This document shows, in pieces, positions 37,101 to 45,393 of a stretch of 64,000 nt of DNA. Under the pieces are notes generated by a model. The model was not told the origin of the DNA. It ran no database searches and was given only the letters and a program-made list of their open reading frames with translations. Source of the DNA: Nocardia sp. NBC_00403 (GTDB lineage: Bacteria; Actinomycetota; Actinomycetes; Mycobacteriales; Mycobacteriaceae); contig NZ_CP107939.1 of the NCBI RefSeq assembly GCF_036046055.1, forward strand, positions 2,232,001 through 2,296,000. Direction: 5' to 3'. The position numbers were made by a program, and so were the translations under genes. Every line of letters starts with the position of its first letter. The first letter of the stretch is position 1.

Positions 37101-37716
37101 GCGGCTGGAAGCCCTGCGACGGCCTGCTCGGGTTGCGCGTCGGCAGCGGTGCCGACTGCCACGAGTTGTCGGGGTGTGGCGGCAGTTGGCTCGGCGCCTG
37201 CTCGCGCTGCTGCGGCGGCCAGGAGTCGTTCTGGCGGTGCGGGTTTGGTTGCGATGGCGGTCCAGGCCGCGGTTCCGGACCGCGCTGGAACTCGGGCCCA
37301 CCTTGGAACTCTGGCCCGCGCTGCTGCTCTCGCCCACCTTGGAACTCTGGCCCGCGCTGCTGCTCTGGCCCACCTTGGAACTCTGGCCCGCGCTGCTGCT
37401 CTGGCCCGCGCTGGAAATCGGGACCACGCGACGGCTCAGGAGAGCCGGTGTGCGGCAGCTGATCCTGCTGCTGCTCCTCGCTGTGCTCGTCCTTATCCCG
37501 ACGCCAGCCCTTGCGTCGTTTGTCCCGGCGTGCGGGATTGGGTTCCGGGCGATCGCTCTCGGGGGAGCGAGACTTGAAACGGCCGCGCCGGGGCGTTTCG
37601 TCGATGAGTTCTTGGTGTGGCAGGTTCTGTACTGGTGCTTCGTAGCCGACCTGTGTGACTTCGCTCTCGGATAGCCACGGTGGCAGCATGGGGAGGCCGT
37701 CGTTATTACGGCTCAC
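34171..37716 (-). CDS. EspI-like Pro/Gln-rich protein with ParA/MinD-type ATPase domain
   Basis: The 1181-residue product has a basic N-terminal region (about 45-75), a Gln/Gly/Pro repeat region (about 95-155), a long Pro-rich disordered middle with many PTG and PPTG units to about 880, and a C-terminal ParA/MinD-like ATPase with Walker A LKGGVGKTTTTMG near 937, VIAVDANPDFGTL and NIILTDCGTG. ESX-1 EspI has the same Pro-rich plus ATPase layout, so a regulator or localiser of secretion is inferred. The GTG at 37716 has AGGAG at 6 nt; an ATG at 37689 also exists. It is convergent with the AraC-type gene at a 4-nt gap. Confidence 0.82.
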   Translation of the reverse strand: MSRNNDGLPMLPPWLSESEVTQVGYEAPVQNLPHQELIDETPRRGRFKSRSPESDRPEPNPARRDKRRKGWRRDKDEHSEEQQQDQLPHTGSPEPSRGPDFQRGPEQQRGPEFQGGPEQQRGPEFQGGREQQRGPEFQGGPEFQRGPEPRPGPPSQPNPHRQNDSWPPQQREQAPSQLPPHPDNSWQSAPLPTRNPSRPSQGFQPLGARPVDTPREPPASTEATVRYQQHPDLPTSPPRPDPAVAQALSPSALSQPTAGEQPLAPADHSTPSAELHGMPTMPEPDGPPLWLAGPGSDHSRTEFEPGAPNMGPRNLASPTAPPVHEPESTVAPEHGSHGFEPEAPNTAPADAAHGSATAATEPRSGELGAPDISQHDRPQSAVPHSTDGPPPWLSGERADGGQQVAEQPSAPVRHRPELPPPPDEFATREPVDNEVSAAGTGATPIASAPWPQPHGAVSTLDQRPNAFEPSTARPAAPESAVRGRHRLASEIDADEAAVEPNDQSRTPMPGQQPASDRPMSQGPGEPWQNPAALGQPTPGPPPPTGYAQPSMPAQAPTGEPWQNPTGYGQRPQVGSPTPGGGHWGPTGFEQPPVGPHAPEQDRPAPYPPGGNQPTPHAPGNAQWQNPAGFGQPPTGPHTRDQPMPQAPSVGHWGPTGFAQPPAGPRAPEQDRLAPHPLGGDQPMPQAPANAPSGFAQPTSPYVPGSAPTGFTQPTPGPHTSVGGPAGFGQRPTGAPAPVGDPAGFGQPPTGAPAPAGDPAGFGRPPTGPHAAGGGQSTQSTGSDQWGNPAGSGQPPAAPQAPVGDPGFGQSHAPGGNQPPAAGSEQWQGAARQGQQPPVEAGSDAAGWGQPQTGPHPGAPAQQQHPGQYNQHMPQPSLDDVPLRRAKKAPGSGWRKAVHHVSGGAINPGLSAEEIRLQELVARIRQPVRGDYRIAVLSLKGGVGKTTTTMGLGSIFSSIRGDRVIAVDANPDFGTLSQRVPLQTRSTVRDLLLDPAIQRYSDVRRHTSQGTSRLEVLASERDPAASEAFSDDEYRAVARILQRFYNIILTDCGTGLMHSAMGGVLDLAHSLVLISSAAIDGARSAAATLDWLSLHGHDHLVRNAVVVINLPREGSPNVGIQQLREYFLSRCRAVHVIPYDEHLSEGAEIDLHRLHKTTKRAYVELAATVADEFSVDHRRYRN
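37281..37425 (-). repeat. 36-nt tandem repeats encoding EFQGGPEQQRGP
   Basis: About four near-identical 36-nt units occur in the EspI-like gene, each encoding EFQGGPEQQRGP or close variants (one R for P). A second, more diverged Pro/Gly repeat field occupies about 35400-36150 in the same gene. Confidence 0.8.
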
Positions 37717-37909
37717 GGCGTCTCCTCGCTAACGCTCGGTTCCGCCGTGCCCGGGGGCGCTGTGTCCATGGCTCGCTCGCTGCGCTCGCTCACCCATCCC
37801 CCTTGGATCTGCTGGACCGATTCCTGGACAGCGGCCAGTTTACGCGAAGGACGGCTGCCGTCGTTGGCAGGGACTTCCCCCGGGTCGGTGGGTTCTCAGG
37901 GAGCCATTT

Positions 37910-37938
37910 TTGCCGGATCCGGTACCGCCCGGTAAGCT
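37910..37938 (+). promoter_or_regulatory. Candidate promoter of the infA operon
   Basis: TTGCCG (37910-37915) and TAAGCT (37933-37938) are 17 nt apart and would leave a leader of about 115 nt before infA. The 345-nt gap 37717-38061 shows no convincing gene; its left part is GC-rich with short GCTCGCT repeats. Confidence 0.4.
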
Positions 37939-38061
37939 GGAGCGGCGGTGCACCTATGCGCCGACTGCTTGCATGCCACCGTGCCGTTCGTCGACGGGTT
38001 CATACAAGCAGACACGAAGCAATCAAACCAGGTTTGAGCGTAAACCAGGATCGCGGAGGAC

Positions 38062-38283
38062 ATGGCGAAGAAAGACGGGGCCATCGAGGTCGAGGGTCGA
38101 GTTGTCGAGCCGCTGCCCAATGCGATGTTCCGGATCGAGCTCGAGAACGGTCACAAGGTTCTCGCGCACATCAGCGGGAAGATGCGGCAGCACTACATTC
38201 GTATCCTCCCCGAGGACCGTGTGGTCGTCGAGCTTTCGCCCTACGACCTGTCGCGCGGCCGCATCGTTTACCGCTACAAGTGA
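38062..38283 (+). CDS. infA: Translation initiation factor IF-1
   Basis: The 73-residue OB-fold protein is full length and typical ([20 protein letters not shown], then [13 protein letters not shown] and [10 protein letters not shown]). IF-1 binds the ribosomal A site during initiation. GGAGG stands 5 nt ahead of the ATG. It opens the infA-rpmJ-rpsM-rpsK-rpsD-rpoA-rplQ block, the standard actinobacterial order. Confidence 0.98.
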
Positions 38284-38341
38284 TCGCGCCCGCTCCCGAT
38301 GGAGCGCGACCACATGAGCCGCAAGGCTCACCCACAGAGAC

Positions 38342-38389
38342 TTCCCCAGCCGTCGGCTGGGGAAAAACTGTGTTCACACCCGTGTGAAC
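38342..38389 (+). promoter_or_regulatory. Two successive hairpins between infA and rpmJ
   Basis: TTCCCCAGCCG (38342-38352) and its complement (38354-38364) share a single central T, followed by AAAA; then GTTCACAC and GTGTGAAC (38372-38389) flank CC. Both arm pairs are perfect. The first could attenuate or process the transcript; the second lies 21 nt from the rpmJ start and could affect its translation. Confidence 0.55.
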
Positions 38390-38409
38390 CATAAGAAGAT
38401 TGGACGGAC

Positions 38410-38523
38410 GTGAAGGTTCAGCCGAGCGTCAAGAAGATCTGCGAGAAGTGCAAGGTGATCCGCCGTCACGGGCGGGTCATGGTGATCTGCGACAACCTGC
38501 GCCACAAGCAGCGCCAGGGCTGA
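38410..38523 (+). CDS. rpmJ: 50S ribosomal protein bL36
   Basis: A 37-residue frame starts at GTG ([20 protein letters not shown]) and ends at TGA 38521-38523. The zinc ligands Cys11, Cys14, Cys27 and His32 are all present, so this is the zinc-binding type of bL36. It is full length for the family. Confidence 0.97.
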   Translation: MKVQPSVKKICEKCKVIRRHGRVMVICDNLRHKQRQG

Positions 38524-38765
38524 TCCGACTCTTCGTAGTCGATCACCAGCCGGGCACCGATCACTGATCGGCTTGGCCACAAAAGAAGAACTCCCAGCTC
38601 CAGCCGCACACTGCGGAATTTCGGGTAGCGATGGTTTCGACAAACTGTCGAGGATCTCAATACCCGAAGGTGTGCGTGCCAACCCCCGGTTCGGAGGCCG
38701 GGGCCCCACCAAGACGAGGGGACGGACAGGGAGCAGACCTCCGCAACAGTTAAGGAACCTGCCAC
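38524..38765 (+). other. Long rpmJ-rpsM leader with a GC-rich hairpin
   Basis: The 242-nt gap is unusually long inside a ribosomal operon and shows no gene. CCCCGG (38684-38689) and CCGGGG (38698-38703) form a hairpin about 60 nt before rpsM. AAGGA precedes rpsM. A structured regulatory leader or internal promoter is possible. Confidence 0.35.
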
Positions 38766-39140
38766 ATGGCACGTCTCATGGGCGTTGATCTCCCGCGCGA
38801 AAAGCGCATGGAGATCGCGCTGACTTACATCTACGGCATCGGCCGTACCCGCTCCAAGGAGATCCTCGCGGCGACCGGCGTCAGCCCGGACCTGCGCAGC
38901 AAGGACCTCAGCGACGATCAGGTCACGCAGCTGCGTGACTACATCGAGAGCTCGCCCGAGCTCAAGGTCGAAGGTGACCTGCGCCGCGAGGTGCAGGCCG
39001 ACATCCGTCGCAAGATCGAGATCGGCTGCTACCAGGGTCTGCGCCACCGTCGTGGTCTGCCCGTCCGTGGCCAGCGCACCAAGACCAACGCGCGTACCCG
39101 CAAGGGCCCGAAGCGCACCGTCGCCGGCAAGAAGAAGTAG
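38766..39140 (+). CDS. rpsM: 30S ribosomal protein uS13
   Basis: The 124-residue protein is full length: [20 protein letters not shown], then YGIGRTRS and the basic C-terminal tail ([18 protein letters not shown]). It contacts tRNA and uS19 in the 30S head. Nine nt separate it from rpsK. Confidence 0.98.
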   Translation: MARLMGVDLPREKRMEIALTYIYGIGRTRSKEILAATGVSPDLRSKDLSDDQVTQLRDYIESSPELKVEGDLRREVQADIRRKIEIGCYQGLRHRRGLPVRGQRTKTNARTRKGPKRTVAGKKK

Positions 39141-39149
39141 GGATAACCG

Positions 39150-39563
39150 ATGCCTCCGAAGTCACGGGCCTCCGGCCCGAAGAAGACCCAGAAGTCGCGT
39201 CGCCGGGAAAAGAAGAACGTCCCGCACGGCCACGCGCACATCAAGAGCACGTTCAACAACACCATCGTGTCGATCACCGATCCGGCAGGCAACGTCATTT
39301 CCTGGGCGTCGTCGGGCCACGTCGGCTTCAAGGGTTCGCGCAAGTCGACCCCGTTCGCCGCGCAGCTCGCCGCCGAGAACGCTGCCCGCAAGGCGCAGGA
39401 GAACGGCGTCAAGAAGGTCGACGTCTTCGTGAAGGGCCCGGGTTCGGGTCGCGAGACTGCGATCCGTTCGCTGCAGGCCGCAGGCCTCGAGGTCGGCACG
39501 ATTTCCGATGTCACCCCGCAGCCGCACAACGGCTGCCGTCCGCCCAAGCGGCGTCGCGTCTAG
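39150..39563 (+). CDS. rpsK: 30S ribosomal protein uS11
   Basis: The 137-residue protein matches uS11 along its length ([50 protein letters not shown]). It lines the mRNA exit path on the 30S platform. The next gene, rpsD, follows at 21 nt. Confidence 0.98.
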   Translation: MPPKSRASGPKKTQKSRRREKKNVPHGHAHIKSTFNNTIVSITDPAGNVISWASSGHVGFKGSRKSTPFAAQLAAENAARKAQENGVKKVDVFVKGPGSGRETAIRSLQAAGLEVGTISDVTPQPHNGCRPPKRRRV

Positions 39564-39584
39564 CGGGAAAGGATTAGATAACAA

Positions 39585-40190
39585 ATGGCTCGTTATACAG
39601 GCCCCATCACCCGCAAGTCGCGTCGTCTGCGTGTCGACCTCGTCGGAGGCGACCAGGCGTTCGAGCGTCGCCCCTACCCGCCCGGCCAGCACGGCCGCGC
39701 GCGGATCAAGGAGAGCGAGTACCTGCTCCAGCTGCAGGAGAAGCAGAAGGCTCGCTTCGCCTACGGCGTCATGGAGAAGCAGTTCAGCCGGTACTACAAG
39801 GAGGCCAACCGCCTCAAGGGCAAGACCGGTGACAACCTGCTGCGTCTGCTCGAGTGCCGACTGGACAACGTGGTGTACCGCGCGGGTCTCGCGCGTACCC
39901 GTCGTCAGGCTCGCCAGCTGGTCAGCCACGGCCACTTCACGGTCAACAACAAGAGCGTGAATGTGCCCAGCTTCCAGGTGACCCAGTACGACATCATCGA
40001 TGTCAAGGAGAAGTCGCTCGGCACGCTGCCGTTCCAGGTTGCTCGCGAGACCGTCGGCGACCGTCCGGTTCCCGGTTGGCTGCAGGTGATCCCGGGCCGT
40101 CTGCGCATCCTGGTTCACCAGGTGCCGGAGCGCGCTCAGATCGATGTGCCGCTGCAGGAACAGCTGATCGTCGAGTACTACTCCAAGTAG
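39585..40190 (+). CDS. rpsD: 30S ribosomal protein uS4
   Basis: The 201-residue protein matches uS4: MARYTGPITRKSRRLRVDL, the GQHGRARIKESEYLLQLQEK region and the S4 RNA-binding domain (LDNVVYRAGLARTRRQARQL). It lacks the N-terminal Cys cluster, as in the zinc-free type. uS4 nucleates 30S assembly and can repress its own operon in other bacteria. A large hairpin follows before rpoA. Confidence 0.98.
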   Translation: MARYTGPITRKSRRLRVDLVGGDQAFERRPYPPGQHGRARIKESEYLLQLQEKQKARFAYGVMEKQFSRYYKEANRLKGKTGDNLLRLLECRLDNVVYRAGLARTRRQARQLVSHGHFTVNNKSVNVPSFQVTQYDIIDVKEKSLGTLPFQVARETVGDRPVPGWLQVIPGRLRILVHQVPERAQIDVPLQEQLIVEYYSK

Positions 40191-40250
40191 TCATCGGGCG
40201 AGCCGTCCCGGATACCCTGGGCGGCATCGCGCACGGCTTCAGCGCTGCTG

Positions 40251-40286
40251 GTGTGTGGTCGCAAGCGACCGCTTGCGACCACACAC
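40251..40286 (+). promoter_or_regulatory. 16-bp perfect hairpin between rpsD and rpoA
   Basis: GTGTGTGGTCGCAAGC (40251-40266) and its exact complement (40271-40286) flank loop GACC. No U-run follows, and it lies 57 nt before rpoA in a 152-nt gap. Partial termination, RNase processing or protection of a 3' end, to set the rpoA level apart from the ribosomal genes, is the likely role. Confidence 0.7.
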
Positions 40287-40342
40287 AACCCCCAGAACGT
40301 GGGCGTCAAATAGTGGGCGCCCGTACAGGAGGATGATTCCTA

Positions 40343-41401
40343 ATGCTGATTTCACAGCGTCCGACGCTGACCGAAGAGGTCGTCGCCGAGAACCGCTCGA
40401 AGTTCACCATCGAACCGCTCGAGCCGGGCTTCGGTTACACCCTCGGCAACTCGCTGCGCCGTACCCTGCTGTCCTCGATCCCGGGGGCCGCGGTTACGAG
40501 CATTCGCATCGACGGCGTCCTGCACGAGTTCACCACGGTTCCCGGCGTGAAGGAAGATGTCACCGACATCATCCTGAACCTCAAGGGACTGGTCGTGTCC
40601 TCGGAAGAGGACGAGCCGGTCACGATGTACGTGCGCAAGCAGGGTCCGGGCACCGTCACCGCCGGTGACATCGTCCCGCCCGCCGGTGTTGTCGTGCACA
40701 ACCCGGACATGCACATCGCCACCCTGAACGACAAGGGCAAGCTGGAGATCGAGCTCGTCGTCGAGCGTGGTCGCGGTTACGTCCCTGCCGTGCAGAACAA
40801 GGCTTCCGGCGCGGAAATCGGCCGGATCCCGGTGGATTCGATCTACTCGCCGGTGCTCAAGGTGACCTACAAGGTCGAGGCCACCCGTGTCGAGCAGCGC
40901 ACCGACTTCGACCGTCTGATCCTGGACGTGGAGACCAAGAACTCCATCACCGCACGGGATGCGCTCGCTTCGGCGGGCAAGACCCTGGTCGAGCTCTTCG
41001 GCCTGGCCCGTGAGCTGAACGTCGAGGCCGAAGGCATCGAGATCGGCCCGTCGCCGGCCGAGGCGGATCACATCGCTTCGTTCGGTCTGCCGATCGAGGA
41101 CCTGGACCTCACCGTCCGGTCCTACAACTGCCTCAAGCGCGAGGGTGTGCACACCGTGGGCGAGCTCGTTGCCCGCACCGAGTCGGACCTGCTGGACATC
41201 CGCAACTTCGGCCAGAAGTCCATCGACGAGGTCAAGGTCAAGCTGCATGCGCTCGGCCTCTCGCTCAAGGACAGCCCGGCGTCGTTCGATCCTTCTTCCG
41301 TGGTGGGTTACGACGCGAGCACTGGAACGTGGAGCGACAGCGGCACGTTCAGTGACACCGATGGCGGCGAGCAGGACTACGCCGAGACCGAACAGCTCTA
41401 G
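40343..41401 (+). CDS. rpoA: RNA polymerase subunit alpha
   Basis: The 352-residue protein has the alpha N-terminal assembly domain ([20 protein letters not shown]) and the C-terminal DNA-contact domain ([20 protein letters not shown], then [14 protein letters not shown]). The last ~40 residues form an acidic actinobacterial tail. AGGAGG precedes the ATG by 8 nt. Confidence 0.98.
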   Translation: MLISQRPTLTEEVVAENRSKFTIEPLEPGFGYTLGNSLRRTLLSSIPGAAVTSIRIDGVLHEFTTVPGVKEDVTDIILNLKGLVVSSEEDEPVTMYVRKQGPGTVTAGDIVPPAGVVVHNPDMHIATLNDKGKLEIELVVERGRGYVPAVQNKASGAEIGRIPVDSIYSPVLKVTYKVEATRVEQRTDFDRLILDVETKNSITARDALASAGKTLVELFGLARELNVEAEGIEIGPSPAEADHIASFGLPIEDLDLTVRSYNCLKREGVHTVGELVARTESDLLDIRNFGQKSIDEVKVKLHALGLSLKDSPASFDPSSVVGYDASTGTWSDSGTFSDTDGGEQDYAETEQL

Positions 41402-41557
41402 GCCGCTGGGGTAGGCACCCCGGCTCGGCCTCGCACCTGCGGCGTGACCGACGCGCCCGGAGGCACAAGGTGGGAGCCGTCGACGCGATACTCCGCAAGG
41501 TGTACGCGCACACGCAGGGCGCCGGGAGCGCCGCAATAAGACACAGGAGAACAAACA

Positions 41558-42082
41558 ATGCCCAAGCCCAAGAAGGGTGCTCGCTTCGGCGGGTCGGCGT
41601 CGCACCAGAAGGCGATCTTCGCCAATCTGGCGACGGCGCTCTTCGAGCACGGTCGTATTTCGACCACCGAGGCCAAGGCCAAGGCGCTGCGCCCCTACGC
41701 CGAAAAGCTTGTCACCAAGGCGAAGGCCGGCACTCTTGCCGACCGTCGCGAGGTGCTCAAGGTGATCCGCAACAAGGACGTCGTGCACGAGCTCTTCGCC
41801 ACGATCGGCCCCTCGTTCGAGGGTCGCGAGGGTGGTTACACCCGCATCACCAAGACGCTGCCCCGCAAGGGTGACAACGCGCCGATGGCGATCATCGAGC
41901 TGGTTCGCGAGAAGACCGTGACCAACGAGGCCGACCGCGCTCGCCGTGTTGCCGCGTCCAAGGCCGAGGCGCCTGTCGCCGAGGTTGTCGAGGAGACCGC
42001 CGACGAGGCTGTCGCCGAGACCGCCGAGGTCGAGGCCCCGGCTGCCGACGCCGCTGAGGAGAAGGCCGACGACAAGGCCTGA
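41558..42082 (+). CDS. rplQ: 50S ribosomal protein bL17 with long acidic tail
   Basis: The first ~120 residues are canonical bL17 ([38 protein letters not shown]). About 50 further residues are Ala/Glu/Val-rich and disordered, a tail common in Nocardia-Mycobacterium relatives. AGGAG lies about 13 nt upstream of the ATG. A strong terminator follows. Confidence 0.97.
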   Translation: MPKPKKGARFGGSASHQKAIFANLATALFEHGRISTTEAKAKALRPYAEKLVTKAKAGTLADRREVLKVIRNKDVVHELFATIGPSFEGREGGYTRITKTLPRKGDNAPMAIIELVREKTVTNEADRARRVAASKAEAPVAEVVEETADEAVAETAEVEAPAADAAEEKADDKA

Positions 42083-42096
42083 GGCCGTGTTTCGTG

Positions 42097-42136
42097 AACG
42101 AGCCCGCCACCCGCAGTCTGGGTCGGCGGGCTCGTT
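42097..42136 (+). terminator. Terminator-like hairpin after rplQ
   Basis: AACGAGCCCGCC and GGCGGGCTCGTT are perfect 12-nt arms around a 16-nt loop, 15 nt after the rplQ stop. There is no U-run, as is usual in actinobacteria. It ends 21 nt before the truA start, so truA may depend on readthrough. Confidence 0.65.
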
Positions 42137-42157
42137 CGGTTCGACCAGGAGATCGCT

Positions 42158-43099
42158 GTGAACGTGGAGGATTCGATGGATTCTGTTGAACCGTCACGGG
42201 ATTCAGCTCAGCATCAGCAGGAGTCGGCTGAGTTCGGACCGGGTGCGGCAGTATCGGCTCCGGTGCCGGTCGGCGCAGCGGTTCGCGTGCGCCTCGATAT
42301 CAGTTACGACGGTACCGATTTCACCGGCTGGGCGCGTCAGCCCGGGCTGCGCACCGTGCAGGGCGTGTTGGAAGAGTCGCTCAGCAAGGTGTACCGCGAG
42401 CCGGTGCAGCTGACTGTCGCAGGCCGCACCGATGCGGGCGTGCACGCCGAAGGGCAGGTCGCGCACTTCGATACGACCGCCGAGTTCGATGCCGGGAAAC
42501 TGGTGCATCGGATGGCGCGCTTTCTACCGAAAGATGTGCGTATCAAGGCCGCTCGCGTTGCACCCCCCGAATTCGATGCCCGCTTTTCCGCGATCCGCCG
42601 GCACTACGCCTATCGCCTGACCACCGCGCCTTACGGCGCCGAACCGCTGCAGGCGCGCAGCGTGGTCGCCTGCCGGTCCGACGTCGATGTCGACGCCATG
42701 CGCGACGCCTCGCGAAAACTCCTCGGGCTGCACAACTTTGCCGCATTCTGTCGCCGCCGTGACGGCGCGACCACGGTGCGCGAACTTCAGCGCTACGACT
42801 GGGAGCGCGACGGTGACGCACTGACCGCTTACGTCAGCGCCGATGCCTTCTGCTGGTCGATGGTTCGCAGTCTGGTCGGCGCCGTGCTCGCTGTCGGGGA
42901 GGGACGACGCACGCCAGACTGGGTTGCCGATCTGCTGAACGAAACCGAGCGTTCGAGCTCGGTTACCGTTGCCCCGGCGCACGGCTTGAGCCTGATCGCC
43001 GTCGACTATCCGGCCGACGCCGACCTCGCGGCTCGTAATGCTGAGACTCGCGAAATGCGTTCGGTCCCAGTGCCGGACGAAGGCTGCTGCGGCGACTGA
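42158..43099 (+). CDS. truA: tRNA pseudouridine(38-40) synthase TruA
   Basis: The 313-residue protein has the TruA motifs [17 protein letters not shown], the catalytic Asp in [10 protein letters not shown], and [12 protein letters not shown] with a C-terminal [16 protein letters not shown]. It isomerises U38-U40 in the anticodon arm. GTG 42158 (AGGAG at 6 nt) and ATG 42176 (GGAGG at 5 nt) are both good starts; the first 40 residues are a non-conserved extension either way. Confidence 0.96.
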   Translation: MNVEDSMDSVEPSRDSAQHQQESAEFGPGAAVSAPVPVGAAVRVRLDISYDGTDFTGWARQPGLRTVQGVLEESLSKVYREPVQLTVAGRTDAGVHAEGQVAHFDTTAEFDAGKLVHRMARFLPKDVRIKAARVAPPEFDARFSAIRRHYAYRLTTAPYGAEPLQARSVVACRSDVDVDAMRDASRKLLGLHNFAAFCRRRDGATTVRELQRYDWERDGDALTAYVSADAFCWSMVRSLVGAVLAVGEGRRTPDWVADLLNETERSSSVTVAPAHGLSLIAVDYPADADLAARNAETREMRSVPVPDEGCCGD

Positions 43100-43194
43100 T
43101 CAAATCCGGTCGCAGGGGCCGCGTCACCTGATCGCGCCGCGGATCCGCTGACCATCCAGCAGCCCGCGGTGTTCATGCTCGAGTCGTGAAAGGG

Positions 43195-43232
43195 CGCTCC
43201 CGCACCGCGAAGCACGATACGGCGCGGGAGCG
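43195..43232. terminator. Hairpin between convergent truA and hsp20
   Basis: CGCTCCCGC and GCGGGAGCG form 9-nt perfect arms around 20 nt, in the gap between the two convergent genes and close to the hsp20 stop. Confidence 0.55.
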
Positions 43233-43245
43233 GGAGACGGGTCTG

Positions 43246-43689
43246 TTACGACGAACCTGCTTCGATGGTCTTCGGCTGCGACGACGAGCCGGAGATTGCG
43301 ATGCGGCGCGGCTTGGCCTTCTCGGCAATCGGGATCGTCACCGAAAGCACGCCGTTGTTGTAGGTCGCGCTGATCTTGTCGGCATCGACGTTGTCGCCGA
43401 GCGAGAGCTGGCGCATGAATGTGCCCGCGAAGCGCTCGGAGGCAATCCACTGGACACCTTCGTCGCTGGGCGTGCTGCGTTGCGCGCGCAACGTGAGTGT
43501 GCCGTTGTCGACACTGACGTCGACCGAACCGGGGTCGACTCCGGGCAGGTCGGCGTTCAGCACGTAATGGTCGCCTGCCCTGAACAGATCCATCGGCATG
43601 AATCGCGGAGCACGCGTGGTACCAGCGGCTTCGCCCAGCAATTGGCGGGCGACAGTATCGATGTCATGAAACGGATCGAATCTCAGCAC
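43246..43689 (-). CDS. hsp20: Small heat-shock protein Hsp20 (alpha-crystallin family)
   Basis: The 147-residue chaperone has an N-terminal MLRFDPFHDIDTVARQLL, the alpha-crystallin domain (MDLFRAGDHYVLNADLPGVD to NNGVLSVTIPIAEKAKPR) and a short tail. I start it at GTG 43689 because GGAGG lies 8 nt upstream; an in-frame ATG at 43704 would contain that site. Such proteins bind unfolding proteins. A CIRCE element lies about 70 nt upstream, so HrcA repression is likely. Confidence 0.92.
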   Translation of the reverse strand: MLRFDPFHDIDTVARQLLGEAAGTTRAPRFMPMDLFRAGDHYVLNADLPGVDPGSVDVSVDNGTLTLRAQRSTPSDEGVQWIASERFAGTFMRQLSLGDNVDADKISATYNNGVLSVTIPIAEKAKPRRIAISGSSSQPKTIEAGSS

Positions 43690-43760
43690 AGCAATCACCT
43701 CCATCCCCGTTGGCGGCACTCACCACGGCGGTGAGCGCCGAAAGCTGTGCACCCACAAAT

Positions 43761-43787
43761 TTAGCACTCTCCATTGGCGAGTGCCAG
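43761..43787. promoter_or_regulatory. CIRCE element (HrcA-binding site)
   Basis: TTAGCACTC, nine bases, then GAGTGCCAG. The left arm matches the CIRCE consensus exactly and the right arm matches 7 of 9, with the canonical 9-nt spacer. It lies between hsp20 (minus) and the LLM gene (plus). HrcA is the known CIRCE-binding repressor. Confidence 0.85.
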
Positions 43788-43847
43788 GTCTGCACACGTA
43801 CGGCGGCGGGTGGAATAGGCGCCGCCTCATGGCCGTTCGCTTCAGAT

Positions 43848-44681
43848 ATGGCTATAGAGCAGCTCGGACGGTTCGGCGTATGGCGCGACTACACGGGGTT
43901 CGCCCCCGAGCAGGCGCGGGAGTTGGAGGAGCTGGGCTACGGCACCCTATGGCTGGGGGCCTCGCCGCCCGCCGAGCTGTCCGAGGTGGAGACGCTGCTG
44001 GACGCGACCGAGTCGATCACCGTGGCAACCAGCATCGTCAATATCTGGTCCGCACCCGCGAAGCAGGTGGCCGAGTCGTTCCATCGGATCGAGGCACGTT
44101 TTCCCGGCCGTTTCCTGCTCGGCCTCGGCGCCGGTCATCCGGAACAGGCAGGCAACTACAGCAAGCCCTATGACGCGCTCGTCGACTACCTGGATGAGCT
44201 GGACGAGGCCGGAGTGCCGAAGCAGCAGCGCGCCCTCGCCGCGCTCGGCCCGCGGGTGCTGAAGCTGGCGGCGGATCGCACCGCCGGCGCGCTGCCCTAC
44301 TTGGTCACCCTCGCGCACACCGCGAGCGCTCGGCAGGTGCTCGGCGCGGACGCGCTGTTGGCGACCGAGCACAAGGTCGTGCTGGACACGGATCCGGTGC
44401 GGGCGCGCGCGACGGCTCGTCCGCGCGTCGAGTTCTATCTGGATCTGCAGAACTATGTTGCGAATCTGCGTCGCCTCGGGTTCGGCGACGAGGACCTCGC
44501 CAAGCCGGGCAGCGACCGGCTCTACGATGCGCTGGTCGCCCATGGCGCCGCCGATTCGATTGCCGATCAGCTGGGCGCGCATCTGCGCGCGGGCGCCGAT
44601 CATGTTGTGGTGCAGGTGCTCGATGCCGACTCCCAGCAGACACTGCGCGCACTGGCGCCGGAGCTTGCCGCACTGTCCTGA
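43848..44681 (+). CDS. LLM-class F420-dependent oxidoreductase
   Basis: The 277-residue protein is a short luciferase-like TIM barrel: AIEQLGRFGVWRDYTGFAPE, LEELGYGTLWLGASPP, SITVATSIVNIWSAP and GRFLLGLGAGHPEQ, the last typical of the F420-binding class. The substrate is unknown. I chose the ATG at 43848; earlier in-frame starts cross the CIRCE element and lack family likeness. Confidence 0.88.
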   Translation: MAIEQLGRFGVWRDYTGFAPEQARELEELGYGTLWLGASPPAELSEVETLLDATESITVATSIVNIWSAPAKQVAESFHRIEARFPGRFLLGLGAGHPEQAGNYSKPYDALVDYLDELDEAGVPKQQRALAALGPRVLKLAADRTAGALPYLVTLAHTASARQVLGADALLATEHKVVLDTDPVRARATARPRVEFYLDLQNYVANLRRLGFGDEDLAKPGSDRLYDALVAHGAADSIADQLGAHLRAGADHVVVQVLDADSQQTLRALAPELAALS

Positions 44682-44767
44682 GGCGCGCCTGCACATTTGA
44701 AATTTTGATGTTTGAACTATCGGCTATCGCCTGAGCTGCTGGTATCGCTATGGCTCCGTGGGTAATT

Positions 44768-44821
44768 CGGTAGCTATCGCTACCGTAGAGGTGCGATCGG
44801 CGGCGGAGACTCCGCCGCCGA
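44768..44821. promoter_or_regulatory. Two palindromes in the 367-nt gap after the LLM gene
   Basis: CGGTAGC-TATC-GCTACCG (44768-44785) and TCGGCGGCGGAG-A-CTCCGCCGCCGA (44797-44821) are perfect. One may terminate the LLM transcript. The rest of 44682-45048 shows no convincing gene; a frame opening at 44758 lacks codon bias and only becomes a gene at 45049. Confidence 0.4.
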
Positions 44822-45048
44822 CGCGTTCGGTCGTCGGAGGTAGCGCCAAAGGTTCAGCCGGACTGAGGCATTCGAATTTGCTCGCTGACCTCATAGCTTG
44901 CTCGTTCGAGCGTGATCGCGAATGGCCACGTGTTGTGCTTGCGTTGCCACGTGTTGGAGGTTCTTCGAAATTGTGTGGAACCGAAAGGATCCCGGCGCCG
45001 TCCAACCCTTCAGAGTCAATCCGACTCATCGAAACGAAGGGGATCTCC

Positions 45049-45393
45049 ATGTTCAACTCATCCGCGAAATTGATAGTCGGCGTCATCGTCGCGGTCGCCG
45101 GGTTCGGCGGTTCATCCGGAGTGGCATCGGCCGACACGTATGACGTCACCCCGGCGAACGGCTATCAGGCAGCCGATTCGGTGTGCGGCTTCCATGAAGA
45201 GTCGGGAGGGGCGCTCTGGTGGAACAATTGCAGTGATCAGAATCAGCTGATCAATATCCACCGCCCGTGGTCGGTGGATCAGACATACTGCGTGCCTGCC
45301 CACAAGGATGAATACGTGACCTCGAGCCAGGAGTTCAGCGAGTACCCGGTCGGATACACCAACGATCTGACCTACATCAAGGATGGTTGCTGA
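45049..45393 (+). CDS. Small secreted Cys-rich protein, DUF6355-like
   Basis: The 114-residue preprotein has a signal peptide ending near GVASADT (about residue 28). The mature part has four Cys (SVCGFH, NNCSD, TYCVP, KDGC) in a pattern like DUF6355 proteins, probably two disulfides. AAGGGGA precedes the ATG. Function is unknown; it is exported by Sec and is unlinked to neighbours. Confidence 0.72.
   Translation: MFNSSAKLIVGVIVAVAGFGGSSGVASADTYDVTPANGYQAADSVCGFHEESGGALWWNNCSDQNQLINIHRPWSVDQTYCVPAHKDEYVTSSQEFSEYPVGYTNDLTYIKDGC

Noticed and set aside
36051..37577. A 508-codon plus-strand frame opposite the EspI-like gene
   Set aside because: Low-complexity Arg/Ala/Pro product from the repeats of the real gene on the minus strand; no family features.
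44758..45048. A longer form of the secreted protein starting at 44758
   Set aside because: The extension lacks codon bias, crosses two palindromes and would bury a normal signal peptide.
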